A DNA stretch of 64,000 bases from Pseudomonas sp. ANT_J12. Lineage in GTDB: Bacteria > Pseudomonadota > Gammaproteobacteria > Pseudomonadales > Pseudomonadaceae. The position numbers and the translations under genes are program-made. The notes under the pieces are model-generated. The model did not search any database. It saw nothing but the letters and a program-made list of their open reading frames with translations, and was not told where the DNA came from. The stretch covers positions 1-64,000 of the forward strand of contig NZ_VOBN01000009.1 in NCBI RefSeq assembly GCF_008370045.1, read 5' to 3'. Positions 24,443 to 34,087 of the stretch are shown here, one piece after another. Numbering within the stretch: position 1 is the stretch's first letter; every line of letters begins with the position of its first letter.

Positions 24443-26890
24443 TCAGCGGACCTTTCCGTCGGCCAGCGCCAGTTCATCCTTGTCGAAATCATCGACATCG
24501 ATCACCTTGCGTCGCGCCACTTCGGCGTCACGCAGGGACTGCGCCTCACCCGGTTGCAAAACCCCGGCTTCCAGTGCCGCATCGATGGCGTGCTCCCCGG
24601 CAGCCGGTTTGACCTGACCACTCTTGAGCGCCACGTGCAGTTTTTTCTGCAACGGTTGCGCCGCGCTCAACAGGTTGCAGGCGTGTTGCAGGGCACCGAC
24701 GGCGTCATCGGCGGATTGCGGACGGTAGCAACCGCCGAGCAACTCTTCGAGGGTCGGATCACCCTTGGCCCGGCCGATAACCGCTGCCACTTCGGCGCCA
24801 AGTTTGTCCGATGGTCCTTTGTGCCGACGACCGAACGGGAACACGATCACCCGCAGCAGGCAACCCAACACCTTGTTCGGGAAGTTGCTCAGCAGTTCAT
24901 CCAATGCGCGCTCGGACTGGCCCAGGCTTTCTTCCATGGCCCAGATAAACAGCGGCGCCATATGGTCTGGCGAATCGAGGTCGTGATAACGCTTGAGTGC
25001 AGCGGAGGCGAGATACATGTTGCTGAGCACATCCCCCAGGCGTGCCGACAGGCGTTCGCGACGTTTCAGTTCGCCACCGAGCAGCATCATGCTCAAGTCA
25101 GCGAGCATGGCGAAGGCGGCGGCCTGACGGTTGAGGGCGCGGAAGTAACCTTGGCTAAGGGAGTTGCCCGGCGCCCGTTCGAAATGACCGAAACCGAGGT
25201 TCAGCACCAGGGTGCTGGCGGCGTTGCTCACCGCAAAACTGATGTGTTTGAGCAGCAGGCCATCGAACTCGGTAAGCGCTTGATCCTTGTCTTCACGGCC
25301 GGCGAGGGCCATTTCCTTGAGCACGAACGGATGGCAGCGAATCGCGCCCTGGCCGAAGATCATCAGGTTGCGCGAAAGAATGTTCGCGCCTTCCACGGTG
25401 ATGAAGATCGGCGCGCCATTCCAGCTGCGACCCAGGTAGTTGTTCGGCCCCATGATGATCGCCTTGCCGCCATGCACATCCATGGCGTGGCTGATGCACT
25501 CGCGGCCGCGTTCGGTCAGGTGATACTTGAGAATCGCCGACAGCACCGACGGCTTCTCGCCCAGGTCCACCGCGTTGGCGGTGAGCATGCGCGCGGCGTC
25601 CATCATCCAGGCGTTACCGCCGATACGGGCCATGGCTTCCTGAATGCCTTCGAAGGCAGACAGCGGCACATTGAATTGCTCACGCACCTGGGCATATTGG
25701 CCGGTCACCAGGCTGGTGAACTTCGCCGCGCCCGTGCCCACCGCCGGCAGGGAAATCGAACGCCCCACCGACAGGCAGTTCATCAGCATCATCCAGCCCT
25801 TGCCGAGCATTTCCTGGCCACCGATGAGGAAGTCCAGGGGAATAAACACATCCTTGCCCGAGTTCGGGCCGTTCATGAACGCGGCGCCGAGGGGCAGGTG
25901 GCGGCGGCCGATTTCAACGCCGGCGGTGTCAGTCGGAATCAGCGCCAGGCTGATGCCCAGGTCTTCCTTGTCACCCAGCAAATGGTCCGGGTCGTAGGCC
26001 TTGAACGCGAGGCCGAGCAGGGTGGCCACCGGGCCGAGCGTGATGTAGCGCTTTTCCCAGTTCAGGCGCAGGCCCAGGGTTTCCTGGCCTTCCCATTCGC
26101 CTTTGCAGATTATCCCGGTGTCGGGCATCGCTCCGGCGTCGGAGCCGGCCAGCGGACCGGTCAAGGCGAAACACGGAATGTCATCGCCGCGAGCCAGTCG
26201 CGGCAGGTAATGGTTGCGCTGTTCGTCGGTGCCGTAATGCAGCAGCAGTTCGGCAGGGCCGAGGGAGTTGGGCACCATCACGGTGGAGGCGAGGTCGCCG
26301 CTGCGGGTCGCCAGTTTCATCGCCACCTGGGAGTGGGCGTAGGCGGAGAAGCCTTTGCCACCGAATTCCTTGGGAATGATCAGCGCAAAGAAGCCGTTTT
26401 CCTTGATATGGGCCCAGGCTTCCGGCGGCAGGTCCATGTCCTGGCCGATCTGCCAGTCGCTGACCATGGCGCAGAGTTCTTCGGTCGGGCCATCGATAAA
26501 GGCCTGTTCCTCTTCGCTCAGTTGCGCTTTGGGATAGGACAGCAATTTGTCCCAGTCCGGACGGCCGCTGAACAGCTCACCGTCCCACCAGACCGTGCCG
26601 GCATCGATGGCGTCGCGCTCGGTTTGCGACATCGGCGGCAGGGTTTTCTGGAACCAGCTGAACAGCGGCGCGCTGAAGTATTTGCGGCGCAGGTCAGGCA
26701 GCAATAGCGGTGCCGCAACGGCGGCGATCAGCACCCAGAGCACCAGCAGCAGCCAGCCCGGTGCATGGCTGAAGGCGCCCATCGCAACGACATAGACCGC
26801 AACGATGCACAAGGCCGGCAGCGGGGAGATGCGGCGGTGGGCCAAATAGGCGATGCCGACGATCAGAACCAGTATCCACAACAACAGCAT
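24443..26890 (-). CDS. fadE: Acyl-CoA dehydrogenase, FadE type
   Basis: An 815-residue enzyme close in length to E. coli FadE (814). It catalyses the first step of fatty acid beta-oxidation, forming trans-2-enoyl-CoA, with electrons passing to ETF. Two N-terminal membrane segments (about residues 2-17 and 24-60) precede the dehydrogenase fold, with the FAD/substrate loop FALTGPLAGSDAG near residue 247 and GGKAIIMGPNNYLGR near residue 480. The ATG at 26890 has a perfect GGAGGA site. The place beside PA2817- and PA2811/2812-like genes corresponds to PA2815. Confidence 0.93.
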   Translation of the reverse strand: MLLLWILVLIVGIAYLAHRRISPLPALCIVAVYVVAMGAFSHAPGWLLLVLWVLIAAVAAPLLLPDLRRKYFSAPLFSWFQKTLPPMSQTERDAIDAGTVWWDGELFSGRPDWDKLLSYPKAQLSEEEQAFIDGPTEELCAMVSDWQIGQDMDLPPEAWAHIKENGFFALIIPKEFGGKGFSAYAHSQVAMKLATRSGDLASTVMVPNSLGPAELLLHYGTDEQRNHYLPRLARGDDIPCFALTGPLAGSDAGAMPDTGIICKGEWEGQETLGLRLNWEKRYITLGPVATLLGLAFKAYDPDHLLGDKEDLGISLALIPTDTAGVEIGRRHLPLGAAFMNGPNSGKDVFIPLDFLIGGQEMLGKGWMMLMNCLSVGRSISLPAVGTGAAKFTSLVTGQYAQVREQFNVPLSAFEGIQEAMARIGGNAWMMDAARMLTANAVDLGEKPSVLSAILKYHLTERGRECISHAMDVHGGKAIIMGPNNYLGRSWNGAPIFITVEGANILSRNLMIFGQGAIRCHPFVLKEMALAGREDKDQALTEFDGLLLKHISFAVSNAASTLVLNLGFGHFERAPGNSLSQGYFRALNRQAAAFAMLADLSMMLLGGELKRRERLSARLGDVLSNMYLASAALKRYHDLDSPDHMAPLFIWAMEESLGQSERALDELLSNFPNKVLGCLLRVIVFPFGRRHKGPSDKLGAEVAAVIGRAKGDPTLEELLGGCYRPQSADDAVGALQHACNLLSAAQPLQKKLHVALKSGQVKPAAGEHAIDAALEAGVLQPGEAQSLRDAEVARRKVIDVDDFDKDELALADGKVR

Positions 26891-27139
26891 ATTTAATCCT
26901 CCGTGAAACCAGGGCAAAACCAACGTTCAGAGCTTAGACGGCATCCGCCATTTCGGGTGGTCAGAGCAATGTGATTGAAATCGTGGGAAACCTTGGATGG
27001 GTTTTGTAAGACCTGTTGGCAACCGGCCTCGGAAATCGTTCGCAAGGTGAGCGGCAAAGCGCCCATGTTTGGCCGAATCGTCGTTATCTCTGTGCTGAAG
27101 GTGTCGTTAGACTCGAGGCTCCCCCAGGAGATCGACCTC

Positions 27140-27799
27140 ATGCACGAGTATCTGCGTCCCGGCCGCTTCATCGATAGTGACCACCCTGCGGTGGTGGAGT
27201 TCGCTGAAAAACATCGCGGTGCCAGTCGCGATCCGCGCGAGCAGGCGATCAATCTCTATTACGCGGTGCGCGAGGCCGTGCGCTACAACCCCTACACCTT
27301 CAGCCGCGACCCAGACACCTTGCGCGGCAGTTACGCCTTGGCGACCGGCGAAAGTTATTGCGTGCCCAAGGCCACCTTGCTGGCCGGGTGCGCCCGGCAT
27401 TGCGGGATCCCGGCGCGCATTGGCCTGGCGGACGTGCGTAATCACCTGTCGACCCCGCGCCTGCTCGAACTGCTCAGGAGCGACGTGTTCGCCATGCACG
27501 GTTATACCGAGCTGTACCTGAACGGACGCTGGGTCAAAGCCACGCCAGCGTTCAATCAAGGATTGTGCGAGTTGTTCAATGTGGCGCCGCTGGAATTCGA
27601 TGGCATCAACGACAGCGTTTTCCATCCCTTCAACCGCGACGGCGCGCCGTTGATGGAATACCTGGTGGACCATGGCCAGTTCCCTGATGTGCCCGAAGCG
27701 TTCTTTTTCGCGCACCTGGAAAAGTGCTACCCGCACCTCTTCGGCGAACAACTGCCGGTGCTGTTGGGGGACATGCAGAGTGATTTGAGTCGCGCCTGA
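27140..27799 (+). CDS. Transglutaminase-like domain protein
   Basis: A 219-residue protein of the transglutaminase-like superfamily. The putative catalytic triad is Cys in ESYCVPKATLLAGCARHCGI near residue 75, His in FAMHGYTELYLNGRW near 120, and a downstream Asp. Such domains act as cysteine proteases or amidases. AGGAG is 9 nt before the ATG at 27140; the open frame upstream lacks a site. No signal peptide is visible, so it is probably cytoplasmic. The next gene, a GST, begins 43 nt downstream. Confidence 0.85.
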   Translation: MHEYLRPGRFIDSDHPAVVEFAEKHRGASRDPREQAINLYYAVREAVRYNPYTFSRDPDTLRGSYALATGESYCVPKATLLAGCARHCGIPARIGLADVRNHLSTPRLLELLRSDVFAMHGYTELYLNGRWVKATPAFNQGLCELFNVAPLEFDGINDSVFHPFNRDGAPLMEYLVDHGQFPDVPEAFFFAHLEKCYPHLFGEQLPVLLGDMQSDLSRA

Positions 27800-27842
27800 T
27801 CCGGCGTATGCTGCCAGCGCATTCATCCATAAAGAGGCGGTC

Positions 27843-28466
27843 ATGCTGAAGATCTGGGGTCGGAAAAACTCGTCGAATGTCAGGAAGCCACTGTGGGCCG
27901 CCGAGGAACTTGGCCTGGCCTATGAAGCCATCGATGCCGGTGGTGCGTTCGGTGTGGTGGACACGCCGCAGTACCGGGCGATGAACCCCAATGGCCGGGT
28001 GCCGGTGATCCAGGACGACGGTTTCGTGCTGTGGGAATCCAATGCCATCGTGCGTTACCTGATGGCGCGGCATGCCAACGAAACGCACTGGTATCCGCAA
28101 GATCTCCAGGCCCGGGCATCCGCCGATAAATGGATGGACTGGACCACGTCGAGCTTCGCCGGCCCGTTCCGCACTGTGTTCTGGGGCGTGTTGCGCACGC
28201 CGAAAGAGCAGCAGGACTGGTCCGCCATCAACGCGGCGATCAAGGAATGCAACGATCTGCTAGCGATGGCCGATCAGGCGCTGGCTGCCAAGCCCTACCT
28301 GTCCGGCGATGAAATCGGCATCGGCGACATTCCCCTCGGCAGCTTCATTTATGCCTGGTTCGAGATGCCGATCGAGCGGGCGCCACAGCCGAATCTGGAA
28401 GCCTGGTATGCACGATTGAAACAGCGCCCGGCGTATCAGAAAGCCGTCATGACCGCGTTGACTTAA
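27843..28466 (+). CDS. Glutathione S-transferase family protein
   Basis: A 207-residue GST with an N-terminal thioredoxin-like domain (MLKIWGRKNSSNVRKPLW; Ser in the SSN motif is the likely glutathione-contacting residue; NPNGRVPVIQDDG and ESNAIVRYL are the cis-proline and gamma-Glu sites) and a helical C-terminal domain. It conjugates or reduces electrophiles with glutathione; the substrate is unknown. The order of this gene, then an ABC ATPase and permease, matches P. aeruginosa PA2813-PA2811. Confidence 0.93.
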   Translation: MLKIWGRKNSSNVRKPLWAAEELGLAYEAIDAGGAFGVVDTPQYRAMNPNGRVPVIQDDGFVLWESNAIVRYLMARHANETHWYPQDLQARASADKWMDWTTSSFAGPFRTVFWGVLRTPKEQQDWSAINAAIKECNDLLAMADQALAAKPYLSGDEIGIGDIPLGSFIYAWFEMPIERAPQPNLEAWYARLKQRPAYQKAVMTALT

Positions 28467-28598
28467 TACTCACTATCGACACACTTGACTGTACTTGTGT
28501 GGCGGCGACAAGCACCATTGCGCTCGTGCGCCGTGGTTGTATTGATCGCCGCCCGCCCTTATTTATTCCTTTCCTCCCTTCTTGGTGCGTATCCCGAT

Positions 28599-29531
28599 AT
28601 GAGTTCCGCTCTGTCCATCCGGCAGCTAACCAAAACCTACGGCAACGGTTTCCAGGCCTTGAGTGGTATCGATCTGGACGTCGCCGAAGGTGACTTTTTC
28701 GCCTTGCTCGGCCCTAACGGCGCCGGCAAATCCACGACCATCGGCATTCTCTCGACCCTGGTGAACAAGACCACGGGCACGGTGAATATCTTCGGTCACG
28801 ACCTGGACAAAAATCCTGCGCAACTCAAGCGCTCCATCGGCGTGGTGCCCCAGGAATTCAACTTCAACCAGTTCGAAAAGACTTTCGACATCGTCGTGAC
28901 CCAGGCCGGTTACTACGGCATCCCGCCGAAAATCGCCAAGGAACGCGCTGAGCAATACCTGACGCAACTGGGCCTGTGGGATAAACGCGATGTGCCGTCG
29001 CGTTCGCTGTCTGGCGGCATGAAACGTCGCTTGATGATCGCCCGCGCCCTGGTTCACGAGCCGCGCCTGCTGATCCTCGACGAACCGACGGCGGGGGTGG
29101 ACATCGAATTGCGTCGCTCGATGTGGACCTTCCTCACCGAGCTTAACCAGAAAGGCATCACCATCATCCTCACCACCCATTACCTGGAAGAGGCTGAGCA
29201 GTTGTGTCGCAACATCGGGATCATCGACCACGGCACCATCGTCGAGAACACCAGCATGAAGCAGTTGCTTGGCCAGCTGCATGTGGAAACCTTCCTGCTC
29301 GACATCAAGAACACCCTGAATGTGGTCCCGCAGTTGCTCGGCTACCCGACCAAACTGCTCGACGGTCATACCCTGGAAGTCCAGGTCGACAAAGCTATGG
29401 GCATCACCGCGCTGTTCACCCAGTTGGCGCAGCAGAACATCGAAGTGCTGAGCCTGCGTAACAAAACCAATCGCCTCGAGGAGTTGTTCGTGTCCCTGGT
29501 GGAGAAAAATCTGTCGAAGGTGGCGGTATGA
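28599..29531 (+). CDS. yadG: ABC transporter ATP-binding protein, YadG-like
   Basis: A 310-residue ABC-2 type ATPase. Walker A GPNGAGKST is near residues 38-46, the signature LSGGMKRRL near 140, Walker B LLILDEP near 160, and the H-loop TTHYLEEAE near 193. I use the ATG at 28599 (MSSALSIRQLTKTY); the frame is open upstream without support. Its stop overlaps the permease start (ATGA), so the two subunits are made together. The cargo is unknown; the family is an exporter. Confidence 0.94.
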   Translation: MSSALSIRQLTKTYGNGFQALSGIDLDVAEGDFFALLGPNGAGKSTTIGILSTLVNKTTGTVNIFGHDLDKNPAQLKRSIGVVPQEFNFNQFEKTFDIVVTQAGYYGIPPKIAKERAEQYLTQLGLWDKRDVPSRSLSGGMKRRLMIARALVHEPRLLILDEPTAGVDIELRRSMWTFLTELNQKGITIILTTHYLEEAEQLCRNIGIIDHGTIVENTSMKQLLGQLHVETFLLDIKNTLNVVPQLLGYPTKLLDGHTLEVQVDKAMGITALFTQLAQQNIEVLSLRNKTNRLEELFVSLVEKNLSKVAV

Positions 29532-30307
29532 GTTCCGAGCTGCAACCCAACCTCGTTGCCCTCAATACCATCGTTTACCGCGAGGTAAAGCGCTTCACTC
29601 GGATCTGGCCGCAGACCTTGCTGCCGCCAGCGATCACTATGGTTCTGTACTTCGTGATCTTCGGTAACCTGATCGGCAAGCAGATTGGCGGCATGGGTGG
29701 CTTCACCTACATGGAGTACATCGTGCCGGGGCTGATCATGATGTCGGTGATCACCAACTCCTACGGCAACGTGGTGTCGAGTTTCTTCGGCAGCAAGTTC
29801 CAGCGCTCCATCGAGGAATTGATGGTGTCGCCGGTGTCGCCGCACACGATCCTGATCGGCTACACCCTGGGCGGCGTACTGCGCGGGTTGATGGTCGGGA
29901 TTATCGTGACCATCCTGTCGCTGTTCTTCACCGATTTGCAGGTGCATCACCTGGGCGTGACCATCCTGGTGGTGGTGCTGACCGCAACGATCTTCTCGCT
30001 GCTGGGCTTTATCAACGCGGTGTTTGCGCGCAACTTCGATGACATCTCGATCATCCCGACTTTCGTGCTCACGCCACTGACGTACCTGGGCGGGGTGTTC
30101 TACTCGATCTCCTTGCTGCCGCCGTTCTGGCAGACCGTGTCCCTGGCCAACCCGGTGCTGCACATGGTCAACGCCTTCCGTTACGGCATCCTCGGTGTTT
30201 CGGACATCAAGATCAGCGTGGCGATCACCTTCATGCTGGTCGCGACCGTGGCCTTGTACATCGGTTGTGCGCGGTTGCTGGTGAGTGGGCGCGGGATGCG
30301 GACCTGA
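29528..30307 (+). CDS. yadH: ABC-2 type permease, YadH-like
   Basis: A 259-residue inner-membrane permease with about six transmembrane segments and the ABC-2 family signature around residues 80-125 (FGSKFQRSIEELMVSPVSPH). It forms the membrane part of the exporter with the ATPase encoded immediately upstream (4-nt overlap). A REPIN and a terminator separate it from the convergent DUF2062 gene. Confidence 0.94.
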   Translation: MSSELQPNLVALNTIVYREVKRFTRIWPQTLLPPAITMVLYFVIFGNLIGKQIGGMGGFTYMEYIVPGLIMMSVITNSYGNVVSSFFGSKFQRSIEELMVSPVSPHTILIGYTLGGVLRGLMVGIIVTILSLFFTDLQVHHLGVTILVVVLTATIFSLLGFINAVFARNFDDISIIPTFVLTPLTYLGGVFYSISLLPPFWQTVSLANPVLHMVNAFRYGILGVSDIKISVAITFMLVATVALYIGCARLLVSGRGMRT

Positions 30308-30318
30308 TCCAGGACTGC

Positions 30319-30420
30319 GTCGCGGCTTTCGCGGGCAAGCCTCGCTCCTACAGGTTTTGTGTCGTTTGCCGATACGCGAACGACGCAACCCTGTAGGAGC
30401 GCGGCTTGCCCGCGAAGGCG
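30319..30420. repeat. REPIN (inverted REP pair)
   Basis: A left REP reading CTTTCGCGGGCAAGCCTCGC and a right REP reading GAGCGCGGCTTGCCCGCGAA face each other around a 40-bp middle that itself contains GTCGTTTGCC/CGCGAACGAC. Confidence 0.9.
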
Positions 30421-30437
30421 CCCGTCCAGACACCACA

Positions 30438-30469
30438 AAAAGAACGGCCTCCCAAGCGGAGGCCGTTTT
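30438..30469. terminator. Bidirectional terminator between yadH and the DUF2062 gene
   Basis: Ten-bp stem AACGGCCTCC/GGAGGCCGTT, with T-rich flanks on both strands, between convergent genes. Confidence 0.85.
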
Positions 30470-30475
30470 GCATTC

Positions 30476-30991
30476 TCACATCCGGTTTTTCCTGCGCCGC
30501 GCCCACTGCCGTCCCACCCACCACCGCCAATACATCATCGTCAGGCAATAGGCGAGGGCGCCCAGCACCAACCCCGTCACCACCGACCCGAGCAAAAACG
30601 GTTGCCACAATGTCGAGAGCTGGCTGCTGATCCACTCCCAGGTCAACTCATCGGGCAGATGCCGGGCGGGCACATCCATCAGCCACGCACCGGTCTGGTA
30701 CGTGCAGAAAAACACCGCAGGCATGGTGATCGGGTTGGTCAGCCAGACCAGGCTGACCGCAATCGGCATATTGCCGCGAACCATGATCGCGAGGATCGCG
30801 GCCAATAGCATTTGCAGGGGAATCGGCAGGAACGCCGCGAACAGACCGACCGCCATCGCCCGGGCCACCGAATGACGATTGAGGTGCCAGAGGTTGGGGT
30901 CATGCAGCAGCGTGCCGAGAAAGCGTAAGGATTTGTGTTCCCTGATGCTGGTCGGGTCTGGCATGTAGCGTTTGAATAAGCGCCGGGGCAT
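30476..30991 (-). CDS. DUF2062 membrane protein
   Basis: A 171-residue inner-membrane protein of the DUF2062 family. Amphipathic N-terminal residues MPRRLFKRYMPDPTSIREHK are followed by three or four hydrophobic stretches (about 44-75, 85-105 and 130-155) and a basic tail WRRRKNR. The family has no settled function. The ATG at 30991 is chosen because the upstream extension is atypical. It is divergent from comEC and corresponds to PA2985 in layout. Confidence 0.85.
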   Translation of the reverse strand: MPRRLFKRYMPDPTSIREHKSLRFLGTLLHDPNLWHLNRHSVARAMAVGLFAAFLPIPLQMLLAAILAIMVRGNMPIAVSLVWLTNPITMPAVFFCTYQTGAWLMDVPARHLPDELTWEWISSQLSTLWQPFLLGSVVTGLVLGALAYCLTMMYWRWWVGRQWARRRKNRM

Positions 30992-31127
30992 AAGGCTTCT
31001 CGGTCGGTTAAGGCGGCAAGTATGTCTGGATTCTATGGGTGGCCCATTCAGACTTTGTGACAATTGATAACGACGGCCGTGCGATCAACCGGCTATGCCT
31101 TGAAAAGGGACTCTCAAGGACGGGCTT

Positions 31128-33362
31128 ATGCGCACAGGGATGGTGGCGCTGGCGCTCGGGTTGCTGGCGCTGCGTTTTTTACCGGTTTTACCGCCGGTCT
31201 GGTTTTGGCTGTTGCTGCCGGTGGTGGCGTTGATGCTGCTGCCGTTTCGCACGTATCCGTTGGCGTTTTTCCTGTTCGGTTTCAGTTGGGCCTGTGGTCA
31301 GGCGCAGTTGGCACTGAATGATCGATTGTCGGTGAGACTGGACGGCGAAACCCGCTGGGTTGAAGGTCGGATAACCGGATTGCCGCAAAACAATGAAGCG
31401 GTCGTGCGTTTCGAGCTCGCGGACGCGCGCTCGCGACACGGCAAGGTGCCGTCACTGATGCGCCTGGCCTGGTACGACGGGCCGCCGGTCAACAGCGGCG
31501 AGCGCTGGCGCCTGGCGGTGAAGTTGAAGCGCCCGACCGGGCTGCTCAATCCCCATGCCTTCGATTACGACGCCTGGCTGCTGGCTCAGGGCATCGGCGC
31601 CACTGGCACGGTCAAGGATGGCCAACGCCTTTCACCTGCCCGCTGGGCCTGGCGCGACGGTATCCGCCAGCGTTTGCTCAGTGTCGATGCCCAAGGGCGA
31701 GCGGGGGCATTGGCGGCGTTGGTGCTGGGCGATGGCGCCGGGTTGAGCCGCGAGGACTGGCAGGTGTTGCAAGACACCGGCACCGTGCACCTGTTGGTGA
31801 TTTCCGGGCAACACATCGGTTTGCTCGCTGGCTCCGTATATTTGCTGATCGCCGGGCTGGCCCGTTATGGCCTGTGGCCCGGACGCTGGCCCTGGATGCC
31901 GTGGGCCTGTGGGCTGGCGTTTGGGGCAGCCCTCGGTTACGGACTGCTGGCCGGGTTCGAAGTGCCGGTGCGACGGGCCTGCGTGATGATCGGTCTGGTG
32001 CTGTTGTGGCGCCTGCGTTTTCGCCATCTAGGTGCCTGGTGGCCGCTGTTGCTGGCGCTCGATGGCGTTCTGTTGCTGGATCCGCTGGCGAGTCTACAGC
32101 CGGGTTTCTGGTTGTCCTTTGCCGCCGTGGCGGTGCTGATTTTTACCTTTGGCGGCCGGCTCGGCCCCTGGCGCTGGTGGCAAACCTGGACCCGCGCCCA
32201 ATGGTTGATCGCGATCGGCCTCTGTCCGGTGCTGCTGGTGCTGGGATTACCGATAAGTGTCAGCGGGCCGCTGGTCAATCTGCTGGCGGTGCCGTGGATC
32301 AGTCTGCTGGTGTTGCCGCCAGCGTTGCTCGGGACCTTGCTGTTGCCGGTGCCCTACGTGGGGGAAGGGTTGCTGTGGCTGGCGGGTGGTCTGATCGACT
32401 TGCTGTTCAAGGGGCTGGCGTTGATGGCGAATCAGATGCCCGCGTGGGTGCCGGTGGCGGTGCCGTTATGGGTCGGAGCCATCGGCGTATTGGGCGCCTT
32501 TCTATTATTGATGCCCCGAGGCGTGCCATTGCGTCCGTTGGGTTGGCCGATGCTGTTGCTGCTGGTCTTCCCGCCGCGCGAGGAAGTGCCCGAAGGCCTG
32601 GCCGAGATCTGGCAGCTGGATGTCGGCCAGGGCCTGGCAATCCTTGTGCGCACTCGCCAGCACACGCTGCTGTATGACGCCGGCCCGCGTTTCGGTGATT
32701 TCGACCTTGGCGAGCGCGTGGTACTGCCGTCATTACGCAAACTGGGCATACGCGGCCTCGACGTGATGTTGATCAGTCATGCCGACGCCGACCATGCTGG
32801 CGGGGCTCGTGCAATCAACGAAGGGCTGCCAGTCACGCGGGTGATCAGTGGCGATCCACTGGCGCTGCCCGTCGAATTACAAGCCGAAGGCTGCGAGAGC
32901 GGCCGGCAATGGACCTGGGATGGCGTGACGTTCCAGCTCTGGCAATGGTCCTCGGCCAGCGAAAGCAATCAGAAGTCCTGTGTCCTGCAGATCGAAGCCC
33001 ATGGCGAACGCTTGCTGCTGACCGGTGATATCGACACCCACGCCGAACGGGCATTGCTCGACAGCCCTTTGGCGCAGCCCACCGATTGGTTGGCGGCGCC
33101 GCACCACGGCAGCCGCAGTTCCTCCTCCATGGTGCTGCTCAGCGCACTGCAACCCAACGCCGTGCTGATTTCCCGAGGTCACGGCAATTCCTTCGGCCAC
33201 CCCCATCCCACGGTGATGGCGCGCTATCGCAAGCGTGGCCTGCGCATCTACGACAGCGTCGAGCATGGAGCCGTCCGTCTGCTGCTGGGAAACTTCGAGC
33301 CCCCGCGAACGATGCGTCAACAACGGCGCTTCTGGCGCGATGCGCCGGCGATGAACAAATGA
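31128..33362 (+). CDS. comEC: ComEC/Rec2 DNA internalisation protein
   Basis: A 744-residue inner-membrane channel protein for uptake of transforming DNA. The N-terminal 100 residues form the OB-fold-like DUF4131 part, the middle carries about ten membrane helices (with HLLVISGQHIGLLAG near residue 220, the competence-domain motif), and the C-terminal metallo-beta-lactamase-like domain has SHADADHAGG near residue 545. AAGGA lies 7 nt before the ATG. It transports single-stranded DNA across the inner membrane with ComEA and ComF, which are not in this window. Confidence 0.94.
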   Translation: MRTGMVALALGLLALRFLPVLPPVWFWLLLPVVALMLLPFRTYPLAFFLFGFSWACGQAQLALNDRLSVRLDGETRWVEGRITGLPQNNEAVVRFELADARSRHGKVPSLMRLAWYDGPPVNSGERWRLAVKLKRPTGLLNPHAFDYDAWLLAQGIGATGTVKDGQRLSPARWAWRDGIRQRLLSVDAQGRAGALAALVLGDGAGLSREDWQVLQDTGTVHLLVISGQHIGLLAGSVYLLIAGLARYGLWPGRWPWMPWACGLAFGAALGYGLLAGFEVPVRRACVMIGLVLLWRLRFRHLGAWWPLLLALDGVLLLDPLASLQPGFWLSFAAVAVLIFTFGGRLGPWRWWQTWTRAQWLIAIGLCPVLLVLGLPISVSGPLVNLLAVPWISLLVLPPALLGTLLLPVPYVGEGLLWLAGGLIDLLFKGLALMANQMPAWVPVAVPLWVGAIGVLGAFLLLMPRGVPLRPLGWPMLLLLVFPPREEVPEGLAEIWQLDVGQGLAILVRTRQHTLLYDAGPRFGDFDLGERVVLPSLRKLGIRGLDVMLISHADADHAGGARAINEGLPVTRVISGDPLALPVELQAEGCESGRQWTWDGVTFQLWQWSSASESNQKSCVLQIEAHGERLLLTGDIDTHAERALLDSPLAQPTDWLAAPHHGSRSSSSMVLLSALQPNAVLISRGHGNSFGHPHPTVMARYRKRGLRIYDSVEHGAVRLLLGNFEPPRTMRQQRRFWRDAPAMNK

Positions 33363-33448
33363 CCCGCCAGACGGGATGCGACATCCCGGTCTTCGGTGCG
33401 CCGACCCCCTATGTTAGAGTGGCGCACTTTTTCGAGGGGACTGTCACT

Positions 33449-34087
33449 GTGTGGGAATTGGTTAAATCCGGCGGATGGATGATGATTCCGATCATCCTGA
33501 GTTCCATCGTGGCCATGGCGATCGTTGCCGAACGCCTGTGGACCCTGCGCGCCAGCCGTGTGACCCCGGAGCATTTGCTCGGGCAGGTCTGGGTCTGGAT
33601 CAAAGACAAACAACTCAATAAAGAAAAGCTCAAGGAACTGCGCGCCAACTCGCCGCTGGGCGAAATCCTCGCCGCCGGCCTGGCCAACTCCAAGCATGGT
33701 CGCGAGATCATGAAAGAGTGCATTGAAGAAGCTGCCGCCCGGGTCATCCACGAGCTGGAACGCTACATCAATGCGCTGGGCACCATCGCCGCCATGGCAC
33801 CGCTGCTCGGGTTGCTGGGGACGGTGCTGGGCATGATCGATATCTTCAGTTCGTTCATGGGCACGGGCATGACCACCAACGCCGCCGTGCTGGCCGGCGG
33901 TATTTCCAAGGCCTTGATCACCACGGCTTCGGGCCTGATCGTCGGTATCCCGTCGGTCTTTTTCCACCGGTTCCTGCAACGGCGCATCGATGAGCTGGTG
34001 GTGGAGATGGAGCAGGAAGCGATCAAGCTGGTTGAAGTGGTGCAGGGCGACCGTGACGTGGACCTGTCCGAGGGCAAAAAAGCGTGA
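33449..34087 (+). CDS. exbB: MotA/TolQ/ExbB proton channel protein
   Basis: A 212-residue inner-membrane proton channel subunit of the ExbB/TolQ family. Three membrane segments are visible: near residues 9-30, 115-140 (AAMAPLLGLLGTVLGMIDIF) and 150-180 (AVLAGGISKALITTASGLIVGI). With ExbD it energises an outer-membrane transport system or a TolA-like process. The start is GTG at 33449, with GAGGGGA 8 nt upstream. Its stop overlaps the ExbD start (GTGA). No tonB gene adjoins. Confidence 0.92.
   Translation: MWELVKSGGWMMIPIILSSIVAMAIVAERLWTLRASRVTPEHLLGQVWVWIKDKQLNKEKLKELRANSPLGEILAAGLANSKHGREIMKECIEEAAARVIHELERYINALGTIAAMAPLLGLLGTVLGMIDIFSSFMGTGMTTNAAVLAGGISKALITTASGLIVGIPSVFFHRFLQRRIDELVVEMEQEAIKLVEVVQGDRDVDLSEGKKA

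Noticed and set aside
24554..26707. 717-codon plus-strand frame opposite fadE
   Set aside because: Shadow ORF of a strongly conserved dehydrogenase; its product has no recognisable fold.
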